Origin: JBHHYR01 sp046757585
GTDB taxonomy: Bacteria > Desulfobacterota > Binatia > HRBIN30
Direction of reading: 5' to 3'
NCBI GenBank assembly: GCA_046757585.1
Contig: JBHHYR010000037.1
Location: 1-24,274 of the forward strand
Length of the DNA stretch: 24,274 nt
Shown here: positions 1-6,418 of the stretch, in pieces
Position numbering within the stretch: position 1 is the first letter of the stretch
Layout of the letters: each line of letters starts with the position of its first letter
The notes under the pieces: generated by a model
Told to the model about the DNA's origin: nothing
Databases searched by the model: none
What the model saw: only the letters and a program-made list of their open reading frames with translations
Program-made: the position numbers and the translations under genes

Positions 1-311
1 CTGGTGAAGATAATTGGATTGTCACCCGTTCCCTGGGCGGAGAGGACACCCTGTACCGTCAGGCCGCGCTCGATCCAGGACTTGACGACCGTGCCCGGCT
101 GGATGGTCAGGGTCGCGCCCGCCTCGATCGTCAGGTCACAGCCGTCGATCACGTAGACGTGGTCCGCGGGCCACACCGTGTCCGCAGCAATGGTGCCGCA
201 GCCCGAGGTCGCTGTGGCGGCGTACAGGGCGTGCGGGTACACTATCAGGAGAGCACGAAGCGCACAGGCGGGTATCGCCGCACGGTACATGAGGGAGAGG
301 AGTAACTTCAC
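1..311 (-). CDS. Exported right-handed beta-helix protein, N-terminal part (cut by window edge)
   Basis: This is the first 103 codons of a larger gene that runs off the left edge. The GTG start at 311 has a strong GGAGG six bases upstream; an ATG at 290 in the same frame lacks a ribosome site. The N-terminus (VKLLLSLMYRAAIPACALRA, then a hydrophobic run) looks like a signal peptide. After it comes a hallmark parallel beta-helix entry: CDLTIEAGATLTIQPGTVVK, then GLTVQGVLSAQGTGDNPIIF. This pattern of a capping strand, 'L.I..G....' rungs and 'G....PI.FTS' is common in secreted or surface beta-helix proteins (polymorphic outer-membrane protein-like or right-handed beta-helix families). Such proteins act as surface adhesins or polysaccharide-binding proteins; the specific role cannot be set from this fragment. 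Confidence 0.75.
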   Translation of the reverse strand, partial: MKLLLSLMYRAAIPACALRALLIVYPHALYAATATSGCGTIAADTVWPADHVYVIDGCDLTIEAGATLTIQPGTVVKSWIERGLTVQGVLSAQGTGDNPIIFT

Positions 312-684
312 GATTCGCCTCCGATCACGGCGCGTGACGCGCACCGAGGCGTGGTAGGTACATCGGAACGAAGGAACTCTGGCCGCCGAACCTTGTCCGG
401 TCACCTCGGACTTCCCGGTGTATTCCTGACGCAGTCGCGCGAGCTGACGCCTGCCGACCGTGTTGCCACCTCGGGGGGCTTGTCGAGATCGACCAATCTG
501 CTCCAGCCACCCCTGCGCACGGCGCCCATAGAACCGATACCACCACCATACTCCATACGGAGCGGAAAACCGCTCGTGGAACGTCCCGCGTCATCCAATT
601 GAATGATGGGCATCAGCCGCGAGGGGACGCTCCTGAAAAGATGAAAAGAGCGGCCACGATGTGCGGCGCCACCGATGGCGGCGG
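312..684. other. No recognisable gene
   Basis: Open frames exist on both strands, but none has a credible ribosome site or a family I recognise. The minus strand here must hold the promoter of the beta-helix gene, but I see no clear -10/-35 pair. The part nearest 600-684 may contain the decayed 3' half of the hicB relic: a minus-strand 'SFHL...MPII' string resembles the HicB C-terminal 'FHLEG...PIP' region in a shifted frame. Confidence 0.4.
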
Positions 685-786
685 TCATGCCTCGCGCGTT
701 TCCGCCGCGGCCATACATCCCGGCAGGTCCGGGACGTAGGCACCAAACGACTGGGGGCCTTTCTCGACGACGACTAGGTACCGCAT
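685..786 (-). pseudogene. hicB: HicB-type antitoxin relic, stopped after 33 codons
   Basis: The ATG at 786 has AGGTAGGAG upstream. The translation begins MRYLVVVEKGPQSFGAY and continues VPDLPGCMAAAETREA before a TGA at 685-687. This is the standard HicB antitoxin N-terminal fold: beta strand 'RYLVVVEKGP', 'SFGAYVPDLPGC' and the 'AAAETREE' helix start. Intact HicB proteins are about 70-130 residues, so more than half is missing or out of frame. HicB normally binds and neutralises the HicA mRNA interferase and represses its own operon. The piece keeps good codons and a ribosome site, so a short peptide could still be made, but it lacks the rest of the fold. A possible hicA tail lies just upstream. 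Confidence 0.7.
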
Positions 787-797
787 GTCACGCGCTC

Positions 798-842
798 CTA
801 CCTCTTGAGGGCGGCCTGCTTCAAAACAGTGGGTCTTCTCCA
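798..842 (-). pseudogene. Possible HicA toxin C-terminal tail
   Basis: Immediately upstream of the hicB relic, the minus strand reads WRRPTVLKQAALKR and then TAG at 798-800, 11 bases before the hicB ATG. HicA toxins typically end in a helix of the form 'GTLRSILKQAGL', and hicA usually precedes hicB with this sort of spacing. Only about ten residues match, so this rests mainly on position. No HicA N-terminus or catalytic histidine region is visible further upstream. Confidence 0.25.
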
Positions 843-1046
843 AAGCGTGTGGGTGATTTGGACCATATGAAATTGCGGAAAGCCTTGTGCGACAAGGGCG
901 AGAGAAGGTTTGGCGTCACTCGAAAACTTGCCATGTCTGCCAGTCGCCTCGCAAGGGTGGCGCCGTGTTCGGGCGCCGCAAGTGTCCGCTTCGCCAGCCG
1001 AGCCCAAAAGCGGGGCGCTTGCAGGGGTCCGGAGGTCGCCTTGAAG
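843..1046. other. No recognisable gene between the toxin-antitoxin relics
   Basis: Open frames on both strands here have no ribosome site and no family I know. The stretch contains two copies of the self-complementary hexamer GGCGCC seven bases apart near 960-980, but nothing else to support a function. Confidence 0.35.
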
Positions 1047-1079
1047 TGTCCACATGGGAGCGGTAATGTGGCCACATGG
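1047..1079 (+). promoter_or_regulatory. Operator-like palindrome and direct repeat before the vapBC relic
   Basis: A perfect 12-bp palindrome ATGTGGCCACAT (1066-1077) overlaps the ATG of the relic at 1076. The octamer CCACATGG occurs at 1050-1057 and again at 1072-1079, 22 bases apart, about two helical turns. Palindromes at the start of antitoxin genes are usual binding sites for the autorepressing antitoxin-toxin complex. That this one is bound today is inference. Confidence 0.5.
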
Positions 1080-1219
1080 ATGTCGGCGTACGGAAGCTCA
1101 AGCAGAACCTCTCCGCATATCTCGAGCGCGCCGGAGGTTCCGCTCTGCCATTCCTCACCTACGACCTCCGTCAAGCGCAGGCGGCGCGCTCGCTCGGCTG
1201 GACGGTCCTGGGGCGCTAG
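1076..1219 (+). pseudogene. In-frame deletion fusion of a VapB-type antitoxin head to a VapC PIN-toxin tail
   Basis: A 47-codon open frame starts MDVGVRKLKQNLSAYLERA, the usual N-terminus of Phd/VapB-family antitoxins ('VGVRELKQNLSxYL'). It then switches to ALPFLTYDLRQAQAARSLGW followed by TVLGR and TAG. The second part matches the C-terminal beta-alpha unit of VapC PIN-domain nucleases, whose 'FLTxDxRLAxAAxxLG' carries the last acidic active-site residue. A normal pair spans about 600-700 bases, so roughly 450-550 bases covering the antitoxin C-terminus and most of the toxin seem to be lost, yet the frame stays open across the joint near codon 20. The upstream operator-like palindrome is intact. 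The product cannot be an active nuclease because the other PIN acidic residues are gone. Confidence 0.7.
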
Positions 1220-1246
1220 TTGACCCATCGACCGCGTCCAAGGTTG

Positions 1247-1336
1247 CATCGAGGGCGCGATATCGGGCCCGGCTTGCTGCGCAAGATCCTGCGTGACGTC
1301 GCGAGCCACGCGGCGGCGCTGCGGAAATGGCTGTGA
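1247..1336 (+). pseudogene. HicA-like toxin C-terminal relic
   Basis: The plus-strand frame reads HRGRDIGPGLLRKILRDV, then ASHAAALRKWL and TGA at 1334-1336. HicA toxins end with a conserved histidine-containing strand followed by 'kPGTLRkILRdaGl' and a short helix, which this matches well. No N-terminal half or start codon precedes it in frame. It lies on the opposite strand from the hicB relic at 685-786, so the two are not halves of one undisturbed operon. The match covers only about 18 residues. Confidence 0.45.
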
Positions 1337-1472
1337 CGATGTGTGCGGCCGCTTGGTCGAGAGGATCGAATGCTCGCGGAATGCACAAAGAAACCAAGAA
1401 GTCAGAGTCGGAGAGTGATTTCGACGCGAGAACAGATCGGGCCCGGGCGATCAGTGTTCGGCGCACGGGACT

Positions 1473-1961
1473 TCAAGGAACATGGCGGCCAAGAATGAGA
1501 AGGTCACGCTTCACGCGGTCGAGCTCGGCAACCTCGGGGAGATGCGCCCACTTTGCGAACCCGAACTTCTCGAACAGCTTCACGCTCGGAGCGTTGTGCG
1601 CGAAGATGAAGCCCAACAGCGTGGAAAGCCCGAGGGCGGGGGCTTCCGCGAGAGAATGCGCGAGAAGCGCCGTGCCGACCCCTTGGCGATGCAACGCCGG
1701 GGCGACATACACGCTGATCTCTGCCGTGGCCGCGTAGGCGGGGCGACCGTAGAACGGCTCGAAGCTCAGCCAGCCAGCCACCGTCCCATCACGCTCGAAC
1801 ACGAACAGAGGATGGTGCGTCCGGTCGTGTTGGCGGAACCATTCGCGTCGAGCGTCGATCGGCACTGGCTCCGTGTCCGCAGTAGCAAGCCGTCCCGGAA
1901 TCGACGAGTTGTAGATCGCGACGATGGCGGGTAGATCCTGCTCTCGGGCTTCTCGGATCAT
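1473..1961 (-). CDS. GNAT-family N-acetyltransferase, phosphinothricin/methionine-sulfone type
   Basis: The 162-residue product is a single-domain acetyltransferase. It opens MIREAREQDLPAIVAIYNSS, has the acetyl-CoA loop HRQGVGTALL at residues 91-100, and ends with NAPSVKLFEKFGFAKWAHL and the ELDRVKRDLLILGR strand typical of the Bar/Pat and MnaT (YncA) branch. Those enzymes acetylate the amino group of phosphinothricin, methionine sulfone or sulfoximine, or related amines, in the cytoplasm. I chose the ATG at 1961 because the longer frame starts only at a TTG. The ribosome site is weak (GGCGAGAG). It is transcribed away from the sulfatase, with a palindrome between them. Exact substrate is unknown. 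Confidence 0.85.
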   Translation of the reverse strand: MIREAREQDLPAIVAIYNSSIPGRLATADTEPVPIDARREWFRQHDRTHHPLFVFERDGTVAGWLSFEPFYGRPAYAATAEISVYVAPALHRQGVGTALLAHSLAEAPALGLSTLLGFIFAHNAPSVKLFEKFGFAKWAHLPEVAELDRVKRDLLILGRHVP

Positions 1962-2028
1962 GGCTTGACTCTCGCCACGCAACGCCTTGGGCGTGAGCCG
2001 CCGGCCCTTCTCCTGGCAAGAGCGTAGG

Positions 2029-2047
2029 CCAATGGGTCACCCATTGG
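2029..2047. promoter_or_regulatory. Perfect 19-bp palindrome between divergent genes
   Basis: CCAATGGGT, one central C, then ACCCATTGG forms a perfect 9-bp inverted repeat about 68 bases from the acetyltransferase start and 66 bases from the sulfatase start. It lies just upstream of the candidate sulfatase promoter. The near-central place between divergent genes suggests an operator for a dimeric regulator. A short hairpin is unlikely as the main role because the loop is one base. No regulator gene is adjacent. Confidence 0.45.
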
Positions 2048-2070
2048 AAGGCCGGTCGGGCGCCGCCTGG

Positions 2071-2100
2071 TTGACTCCCAAGCGGGCTTGCTTCTAAAAG
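2071..2100 (+). promoter_or_regulatory. Candidate sigma-70 promoter for the sulfatase gene
   Basis: TTGACT at 2071-2076 and TAAAAG at 2095-2100 are 18 bases apart. The start point would lie only a few bases before the ATG at 2113, so the message would have a very short leader, which fits the absence of a clear ribosome site there. This is weak evidence based on two hexamers. Confidence 0.3.
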
Positions 2101-2112
2101 CGCACGATCAAA

Positions 2113-3543
2113 ATGGGTAAGACGCGGCGCCCAGGCGTGAAGCACCTCACTCGGCGCCAGGCCCTGGGCTCGATGGCCAACATGGGCCTGGCCCTCGGCG
2201 GTCTCGCGAGCCCTTTGACTCTGACCAAGACCCACCCCACCCGGAGCGGGCGCGGCCGTACTCGCCCCCCGAACATTCTCGTCATCCTTTCCGATAATCA
2301 TCGCTGGGACGCCATGGGCATAATGGGCCACCCCTTCGTGCGCACGCCGGCGCTCGACCGCCTGAGCCGAGAGGGGGCGCTCTTCACCAACGGCTACTGT
2401 ACGACACCGCTCTGCAGCCCGGCGCGGGCGAGCTTCCTCACCGGGCTCTACGCGTACCGGCACCACGTCCTCAATAACGCCGGCCGATCGAGCTGGAGCG
2501 ACGAGCACGTGAGCTTCCTCGAACTCCTGCAGGCCGCAGCGGGGTATGCCACGGCCTTCATCGGAAAGTGGCACATGCCGGGCTCCGGACTGCCCCGGCT
2601 GCGAGGGGTGGACCGCTTCGTCACCTTCACCATCCACGGCGGGCAGGGGCGCTATTTCGACTGCCCGCTCGTTGTGGACGGCAAGCGCGTCAGGTCCCAT
2701 AAACGCTACATCACCGAGGAGCTCACCGACCGCGCGATCGCCTTCATTGACAAGCACCGCGCGCGCCCCTTCTGCGTCTATCTCTCCCACAAAGCCGTCC
2801 ATCACCCCTGGCAGCCGCCCCCGGACCTCGAAGGGCTGTACGCGAAGCAGCCGGTCCCCCTCCCGTCCGAGGCTAACTCCTGGACCGGCTTCACCAACGG
2901 ACAGATCTGGGGTGGCTTCACCCGCCCCATCCCCAGTGCGTACCGGGCCTACATGGAGACGGTCACAGCGATGGACCGGGAGATCGGCCGTCTGCTCGAG
3001 CACGTGGCCCGGCGCGGGCTCCTCGACGACACGATCGTGGTGTACACAAGCGACAACGGGTTCCTCTTCGGCGAGCACAAGCGGGTGGAGCTTCGCTGGC
3101 CCTTCGAAGAGGTCATTCGCATCCCGTTCATCGTTCGTTATCCCCAGGCGGTCGCCAAGCGCGGCCGCCGCCGGACTCAGATGGCCCTCAACATCGACCT
3201 CGCTCCCACGCTCCATGCGCTCGCGGGACTCGAGGTGCCCGAAAACATGGATGGCATGAGCCTGCTTCCAGCGCTGCGCGACCCCGGGGCTCACGGTCGC
3301 CGGGCGTGGCTCGTGGAGTACTACCGGGACTTCCCACACCGTGTACCGGCCTATCAAGGGGTCCACACCGACCGCTACCTCTACGTGGAATACCAGGAGC
3401 CATTTCCACCCACGCTGCACGACGTGCTGGCGGACCCCGAGCAGCGCCACGACCTCATGGGCACGCCGGAGGCGGCGCGCGCCGTCCCGCGCTTGCAGAC
3501 CATGCTGGCAGCATTGCGAGCGGGGAAGCGGTTCGATGCCTGA
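2113..3543 (+). CDS. Tat-exported sulfatase (alkaline-phosphatase superfamily, formylglycine type)
   Basis: The 476-residue product should hydrolyse sulfate esters in the periplasm. The N-terminus has a twin-arginine signal (HLTRRQALGSMANMGLALGG, residues 11-30). Family motifs follow: LVILSDNHRWD at 56-66, CSPARASFLTG at 101-111 where Cys101 would be converted to formylglycine, GKWH at 151-154 and YTSDNGFLFGEH at 311-322 for metal binding. The length fits the class. An oddity is Asn62, where most members have a second metal-binding Asp ('DD'). The downstream gene overlaps by 8 bases. The substrate could be a choline, sugar or aryl sulfate and cannot be read from the sequence. A formylglycine-generating enzyme is not in the window. 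Confidence 0.9.
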   Translation: MGKTRRPGVKHLTRRQALGSMANMGLALGGLASPLTLTKTHPTRSGRGRTRPPNILVILSDNHRWDAMGIMGHPFVRTPALDRLSREGALFTNGYCTTPLCSPARASFLTGLYAYRHHVLNNAGRSSWSDEHVSFLELLQAAAGYATAFIGKWHMPGSGLPRLRGVDRFVTFTIHGGQGRYFDCPLVVDGKRVRSHKRYITEELTDRAIAFIDKHRARPFCVYLSHKAVHHPWQPPPDLEGLYAKQPVPLPSEANSWTGFTNGQIWGGFTRPIPSAYRAYMETVTAMDREIGRLLEHVARRGLLDDTIVVYTSDNGFLFGEHKRVELRWPFEEVIRIPFIVRYPQAVAKRGRRRTQMALNIDLAPTLHALAGLEVPENMDGMSLLPALRDPGAHGRRAWLVEYYRDFPHRVPAYQGVHTDRYLYVEYQEPFPPTLHDVLADPEQRHDLMGTPEAARAVPRLQTMLAALRAGKRFDA

Positions 3544-4066
3544 GATCGCATCAGCTCGTCGATGGGCTGGCCCGGTCGCGATCCTCGCGGTCGGGCTGCT
3601 CTCGTTCGGGTTCTACAACGTCTCACCGCGGCCGGTGGCCGAGGTCCTGTTCCTACCCTACGCACTGGCCCTCCTGCTCGGTCCCATGGCGGCCTACGCA
3701 TGGCAGCGCCGCTACGGGGCCCGACCTCGGAGCGCCGCGGCAGCCGCCCTCTGGGTCCCTGCCCTCTGGGTCGTCAAGGAGTGCTATGGCACATTCCTCG
3801 TTTTCGGCCTCTGGCGCACGCTTTACTACGTGGTGAACCCGCTTCATGTGGGCCTGCTCACGTGGGCCGCCACGCAGATGGCCGCAACCGAGCTGGTCTT
3901 CCGCCGGATACGCCGGGGTTTCTGGGAGCTGACGGGAGCCCCTGCTCGCATCTGCCTCGGCTTCGCCGTCCTCGGCGCCGCCGTCGTCCTAGTCACCCGG
4001 CTCTACGACTCCACCGCCGTTTTCGACGCCTACATGGCGCTCTACCGCCGCCTCTTCAGCACGTAG
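3536..4066 (+). CDS. Unknown integral membrane protein coupled to the sulfatase
   Basis: The 176-residue product starts at an ATG that overlaps the sulfatase stop (ATGCCTGA) and is preceded by GGGGAAG, so translation is probably coupled. It has four to five hydrophobic spans: near residues 11-27 (VAILAVGLLSFGFYNV), 33-50 (EVLFLPYALALLLGPMAAYA), 62-85, 95-110 and 130-150. Arg-rich short loops (RRYGARPR, RRIRRGFWEL) suggest cytoplasmic turns. I do not recognise a family and see no catalytic motif. The coupling suggests a role next to the sulfatase, such as anchoring or transport of the substrate or product, but that is only inferred from position. Confidence 0.75.
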   Translation: MPEIASARRWAGPVAILAVGLLSFGFYNVSPRPVAEVLFLPYALALLLGPMAAYAWQRRYGARPRSAAAAALWVPALWVVKECYGTFLVFGLWRTLYYVVNPLHVGLLTWAATQMAATELVFRRIRRGFWELTGAPARICLGFAVLGAAVVLVTRLYDSTAVFDAYMALYRRLFST

Positions 4067-4169
4067 CAGCCTGGCCGAACGTGGCTGGCGACCGCCGAAA
4101 CGACGCCGTCATCGAATGGGGTTCGTGAGCTGGCTTTTCAGACGTCCTGTGGCGTAGATCCTTGCCCCA

Positions 4170-5090
4170 TCAAGACGAATTCTCGTTAACCGGCAAAAGC
4201 ATATGGGCGCCGGCTGGGTCGGCAACCAGCGGTTCGACGCGCCCCTGTGCCTTCTCCCAGAGAACGGCAAAGCGTGCGTCGATGGCCTTTTGGAACGCCG
4301 CCGCGTCGGTAGCGCGGAAACGCGCCTGCAGCTTCAGGTAGTCCTCGACCGGGACCTGCGGCGGCAAGTGGGTGAAGCGGTAGGCCCCGCCCTCCACCTC
4401 GTAGAGGGGATGGATGCGGGTGGTGACGGCCAAGCGCGCCAGCTTGACGCCAATTTCCACCTCGTAGCCCCAGTTTACGCAACTGGCGAGCAGATGCAGG
4501 AACTTAAACCCCCGCAGGCGCGTGGCCTTCACGACCTTGGCCTTCAGGTCATCCGGGTAGGCGGCGGAAACGGTCGCCGCGTAGGTCACCCCGTGGGCCA
4601 CCACGATGTCCATGATCTCCTTGTGACCCGTCCGCATGCCGGCCGGCGTGAGCTTCGTGCCGGTCCCGAGGACCGTGGAACTCGAGCTGTGATGGCCGGT
4701 GTTCATGTAGCCTTGGTTATCGTTGCACACGGCCACGATGTCGAATCCCTGAGCAGCCACGTGCGACAGACCATCCATCCCGATATCGTAAAAGGCGCCG
4801 TCGCCGCCCCAGATGAGCACTTGCACGTCGTCCCCCGCCATGCGCCGGGCCGTGACGTATCCTGCCGCCTGCCCGAAGGCACTGGGATACACACAGTGTA
4901 CGGCGTGGACGCGGGTGGACGATTGCACCGAGCCCACGTACGTGCTGGCGCAGCTCGCCGGCACGAACATCGTCGTGTGCGGACCCACGGCGTCAAGGAC
5001 CATGCGCAGTGCCACCGTCGAGCCGCAGCCCGGGCAGGCGCTGTGGCCGCCGTACATGATCTGCTCCTTGAACTGGGGAAAGGTCAGCAT
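4170..5090 (-). CDS. 2-oxoacid:acceptor oxidoreductase, beta subunit (thiamine pyrophosphate-binding)
   Basis: The 306-residue product carries the catalytic cofactor of a pyruvate:ferredoxin-type oxidoreductase. Four cysteines match the proximal [4Fe-4S] site: CPGC at 19-22, Cys47 (25 residues on) and Cys204 in LASCVNWG. The TPP/Mg motif is GGDGAF with GDG at 96-98, followed by NDNQGYMNTG from about 123. I prefer the ATG at 5090 because GAGGAGG lies eight bases before it; an ATG at 5120 in the same frame would add ten residues but has a poorer site. It is the last gene of the operon, 48 bases after the alpha subunit. It most resembles the pyruvate and phenylglyoxylate branch; substrate is not certain. 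Confidence 0.9.
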   Translation of the reverse strand: MLTFPQFKEQIMYGGHSACPGCGSTVALRMVLDAVGPHTTMFVPASCASTYVGSVQSSTRVHAVHCVYPSAFGQAAGYVTARRMAGDDVQVLIWGGDGAFYDIGMDGLSHVAAQGFDIVAVCNDNQGYMNTGHHSSSSTVLGTGTKLTPAGMRTGHKEIMDIVVAHGVTYAATVSAAYPDDLKAKVVKATRLRGFKFLHLLASCVNWGYEVEIGVKLARLAVTTRIHPLYEVEGGAYRFTHLPPQVPVEDYLKLQARFRATDAAAFQKAIDARFAVLWEKAQGRVEPLVADPAGAHMLLPVNENSS

Positions 5091-5138
5091 TCGCAGCGCC
5101 TCCTCATCTGATACGTGCATCCGTCGTCCGCTCTCCCG

Positions 5139-6281
5139 TCAGTGCACGAACCGAGGAACCGGCGGGACGGTGCCGCTGGCGATCTCCTGGTGGAGACGCT
5201 CGACCATGTGCTGATCGAAGTTCTCGCCGCCGATTCCGACGACGTAGTTGTAGAGCTTCGGGCGCGTTCCGGGCCGGTTGAACAGGCTGGCGGCGATCTC
5301 CTGGGCCCAGATGCCGCCGCGGCCCACGGTGAGGTTGCGGTCCAGGACCACGAGGTTCTCGACCTGCGGGCCGATGGCTTCGATGAGCTGCCGTTCGGGG
5401 AAGGGACGCAAGCCCAACAGCTTGATGAGTCCAACCTCGGCGCAGTCGCCGGCGCGGGCGCCCAGGTACGCGCGGACCGTGCCGGCGGTGATGCCGGATG
5501 TGATGAACACCGTCTTGGCTCGCTCACAGCGGTGCGACTCGATGAGACTGTGGCGGCGGCCGAAGACCTCCTCGAACTCCGAGAAGATGCCCGGCAGCGG
5601 CCCGTCCGGCAGACCCCGGACTTCCTTGTCGAGGCCTTCGTAGAAAGTGAAGTAATCGGCAACAGGGCGTTTCGAGGCGAAGTCGGTGGACCCAGGACCG
5701 ACGGGCAGCAACGCTTGCGGCGGCACGGACGGCAGGAACCGCCGTGCCGCTTCGGCAGCCGGTAGCTCGACAGGTTCTTTCGTGTGGCTCAGGTAGAACC
5801 CGTCGCCCACCACCATGGCCGGCATGTTCACCTGCTCGCACAGCTTGTAGGCAATGAGAATGTAGTCGAGGATCTCCTGTGCCGATTCACAGTAGAACTG
5901 CAGCCAACCCGTATCGCGCATCATGAGGGCGTCGTTCTGCTGCGAGCCGAGGCTCCACGACGGCCCCTTGAGGGCCCGGCTGAAAACCCCCATGACAATC
6001 GGGAGGCGGTTGCCGGCGGCCTCCCACATCAACTCGCTCATGAGCACCAGGCCTTGCCCCGCGGTCGCCGAAAACACCCGCACGCCACCCCACGCCGCGC
6101 CTTGGACCAGTGCCAGAACGTTGTACTCCGAGTTGCCGCGCAGGGTGCGGATCTCCGGCGTTTGACAGAGAATCTCCGCCACCTCGGTCTGCGGCGTGAT
6201 CGGAAACACGGCTGCCACCTTGACCCCGGCCAGCTTCGCCGCCTCCGCCATCGCTTGCGCACCGTTCATCATCCGACGCAT
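5139..6281 (-). CDS. 2-oxoacid:acceptor oxidoreductase, alpha subunit
   Basis: This 380-residue subunit pairs with the beta subunit to form the TPP site of the enzyme that oxidatively decarboxylates a 2-oxoacid to its acyl-CoA. It has FPITPQTEVAEIL near residue 24, the SEYNVLALVQGAAWGGVRVF region, SATAGQGLVLMSE, and the C-terminal domain with ENLVVLDRNLTVGRGG, all features of PorA-type alpha subunits. The ATG at 6281 is preceded by GATGAGGAG; longer upstream starts lack domain support. It lies 137 bases after the fused flavin-ferredoxin gene, an unusually wide gap for this tight operon. The enzyme is cytoplasmic. Pyruvate, phenylglyoxylate or another aryl or alkyl 2-oxoacid are possible substrates. 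Confidence 0.9.
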   Translation of the reverse strand: MRRMMNGAQAMAEAAKLAGVKVAAVFPITPQTEVAEILCQTPEIRTLRGNSEYNVLALVQGAAWGGVRVFSATAGQGLVLMSELMWEAAGNRLPIVMGVFSRALKGPSWSLGSQQNDALMMRDTGWLQFYCESAQEILDYILIAYKLCEQVNMPAMVVGDGFYLSHTKEPVELPAAEAARRFLPSVPPQALLPVGPGSTDFASKRPVADYFTFYEGLDKEVRGLPDGPLPGIFSEFEEVFGRRHSLIESHRCERAKTVFITSGITAGTVRAYLGARAGDCAEVGLIKLLGLRPFPERQLIEAIGPQVENLVVLDRNLTVGRGGIWAQEIAASLFNRPGTRPKLYNYVVGIGGENFDQHMVERLHQEIASGTVPPVPRFVH

Positions 6282-6291
6282 GAGCTGCTCC

Positions 6292-6405
6292 TCATCCCGG
6301 CCGCAACGCTCGACCAGCCGGCGTGCTCCGTCCCGGCTTATGCCTCCCGGCGGTGGCGGGCCCACGCCGCCCTGCTGCCGCGGCGGGCGCTTCAGCAACG
6401 TCCAC
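6292..6405 (-). CDS. Possible small alanine-rich ORF in the operon gap
   Basis: The 137-base gap between the fused subunit and the alpha subunit has an ideal ribosome site (AGGGAGGT) placed just before a GTG at 6405. This would give a 37-residue Ala/Gly/Arg-rich peptide starting VDVAEAPAAAAGRRGP and ending at a TGA inside the alpha-subunit ribosome site. I recognise no family, and the composition is what random high-GC sequence would give. It could be a coupling leader peptide, or the site may be chance. Another option is that an older alpha-subunit start has been lost by a frameshift. Confidence 0.2.
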   Translation of the reverse strand: MDVAEAPAAAAGRRGPATAGRHKPGRSTPAGRALRPG

Positions 6406-6418
6406 CTGTACCTCCCTA

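Noticed and set aside
1381..1450. Plus-strand string KETKKSESESDFDARTD resembling a BrnA-type antitoxin start
   Set aside because: The similarity is short and low-complexity, with no ribosome site and no BrnT nearby in the expected order.
1789..3450. Long minus-strand open frame of 553 codons across the sulfatase gene
   Set aside because: It is antisense to a well-supported sulfatase and shows no domain; such frames are common opposite high-GC genes.
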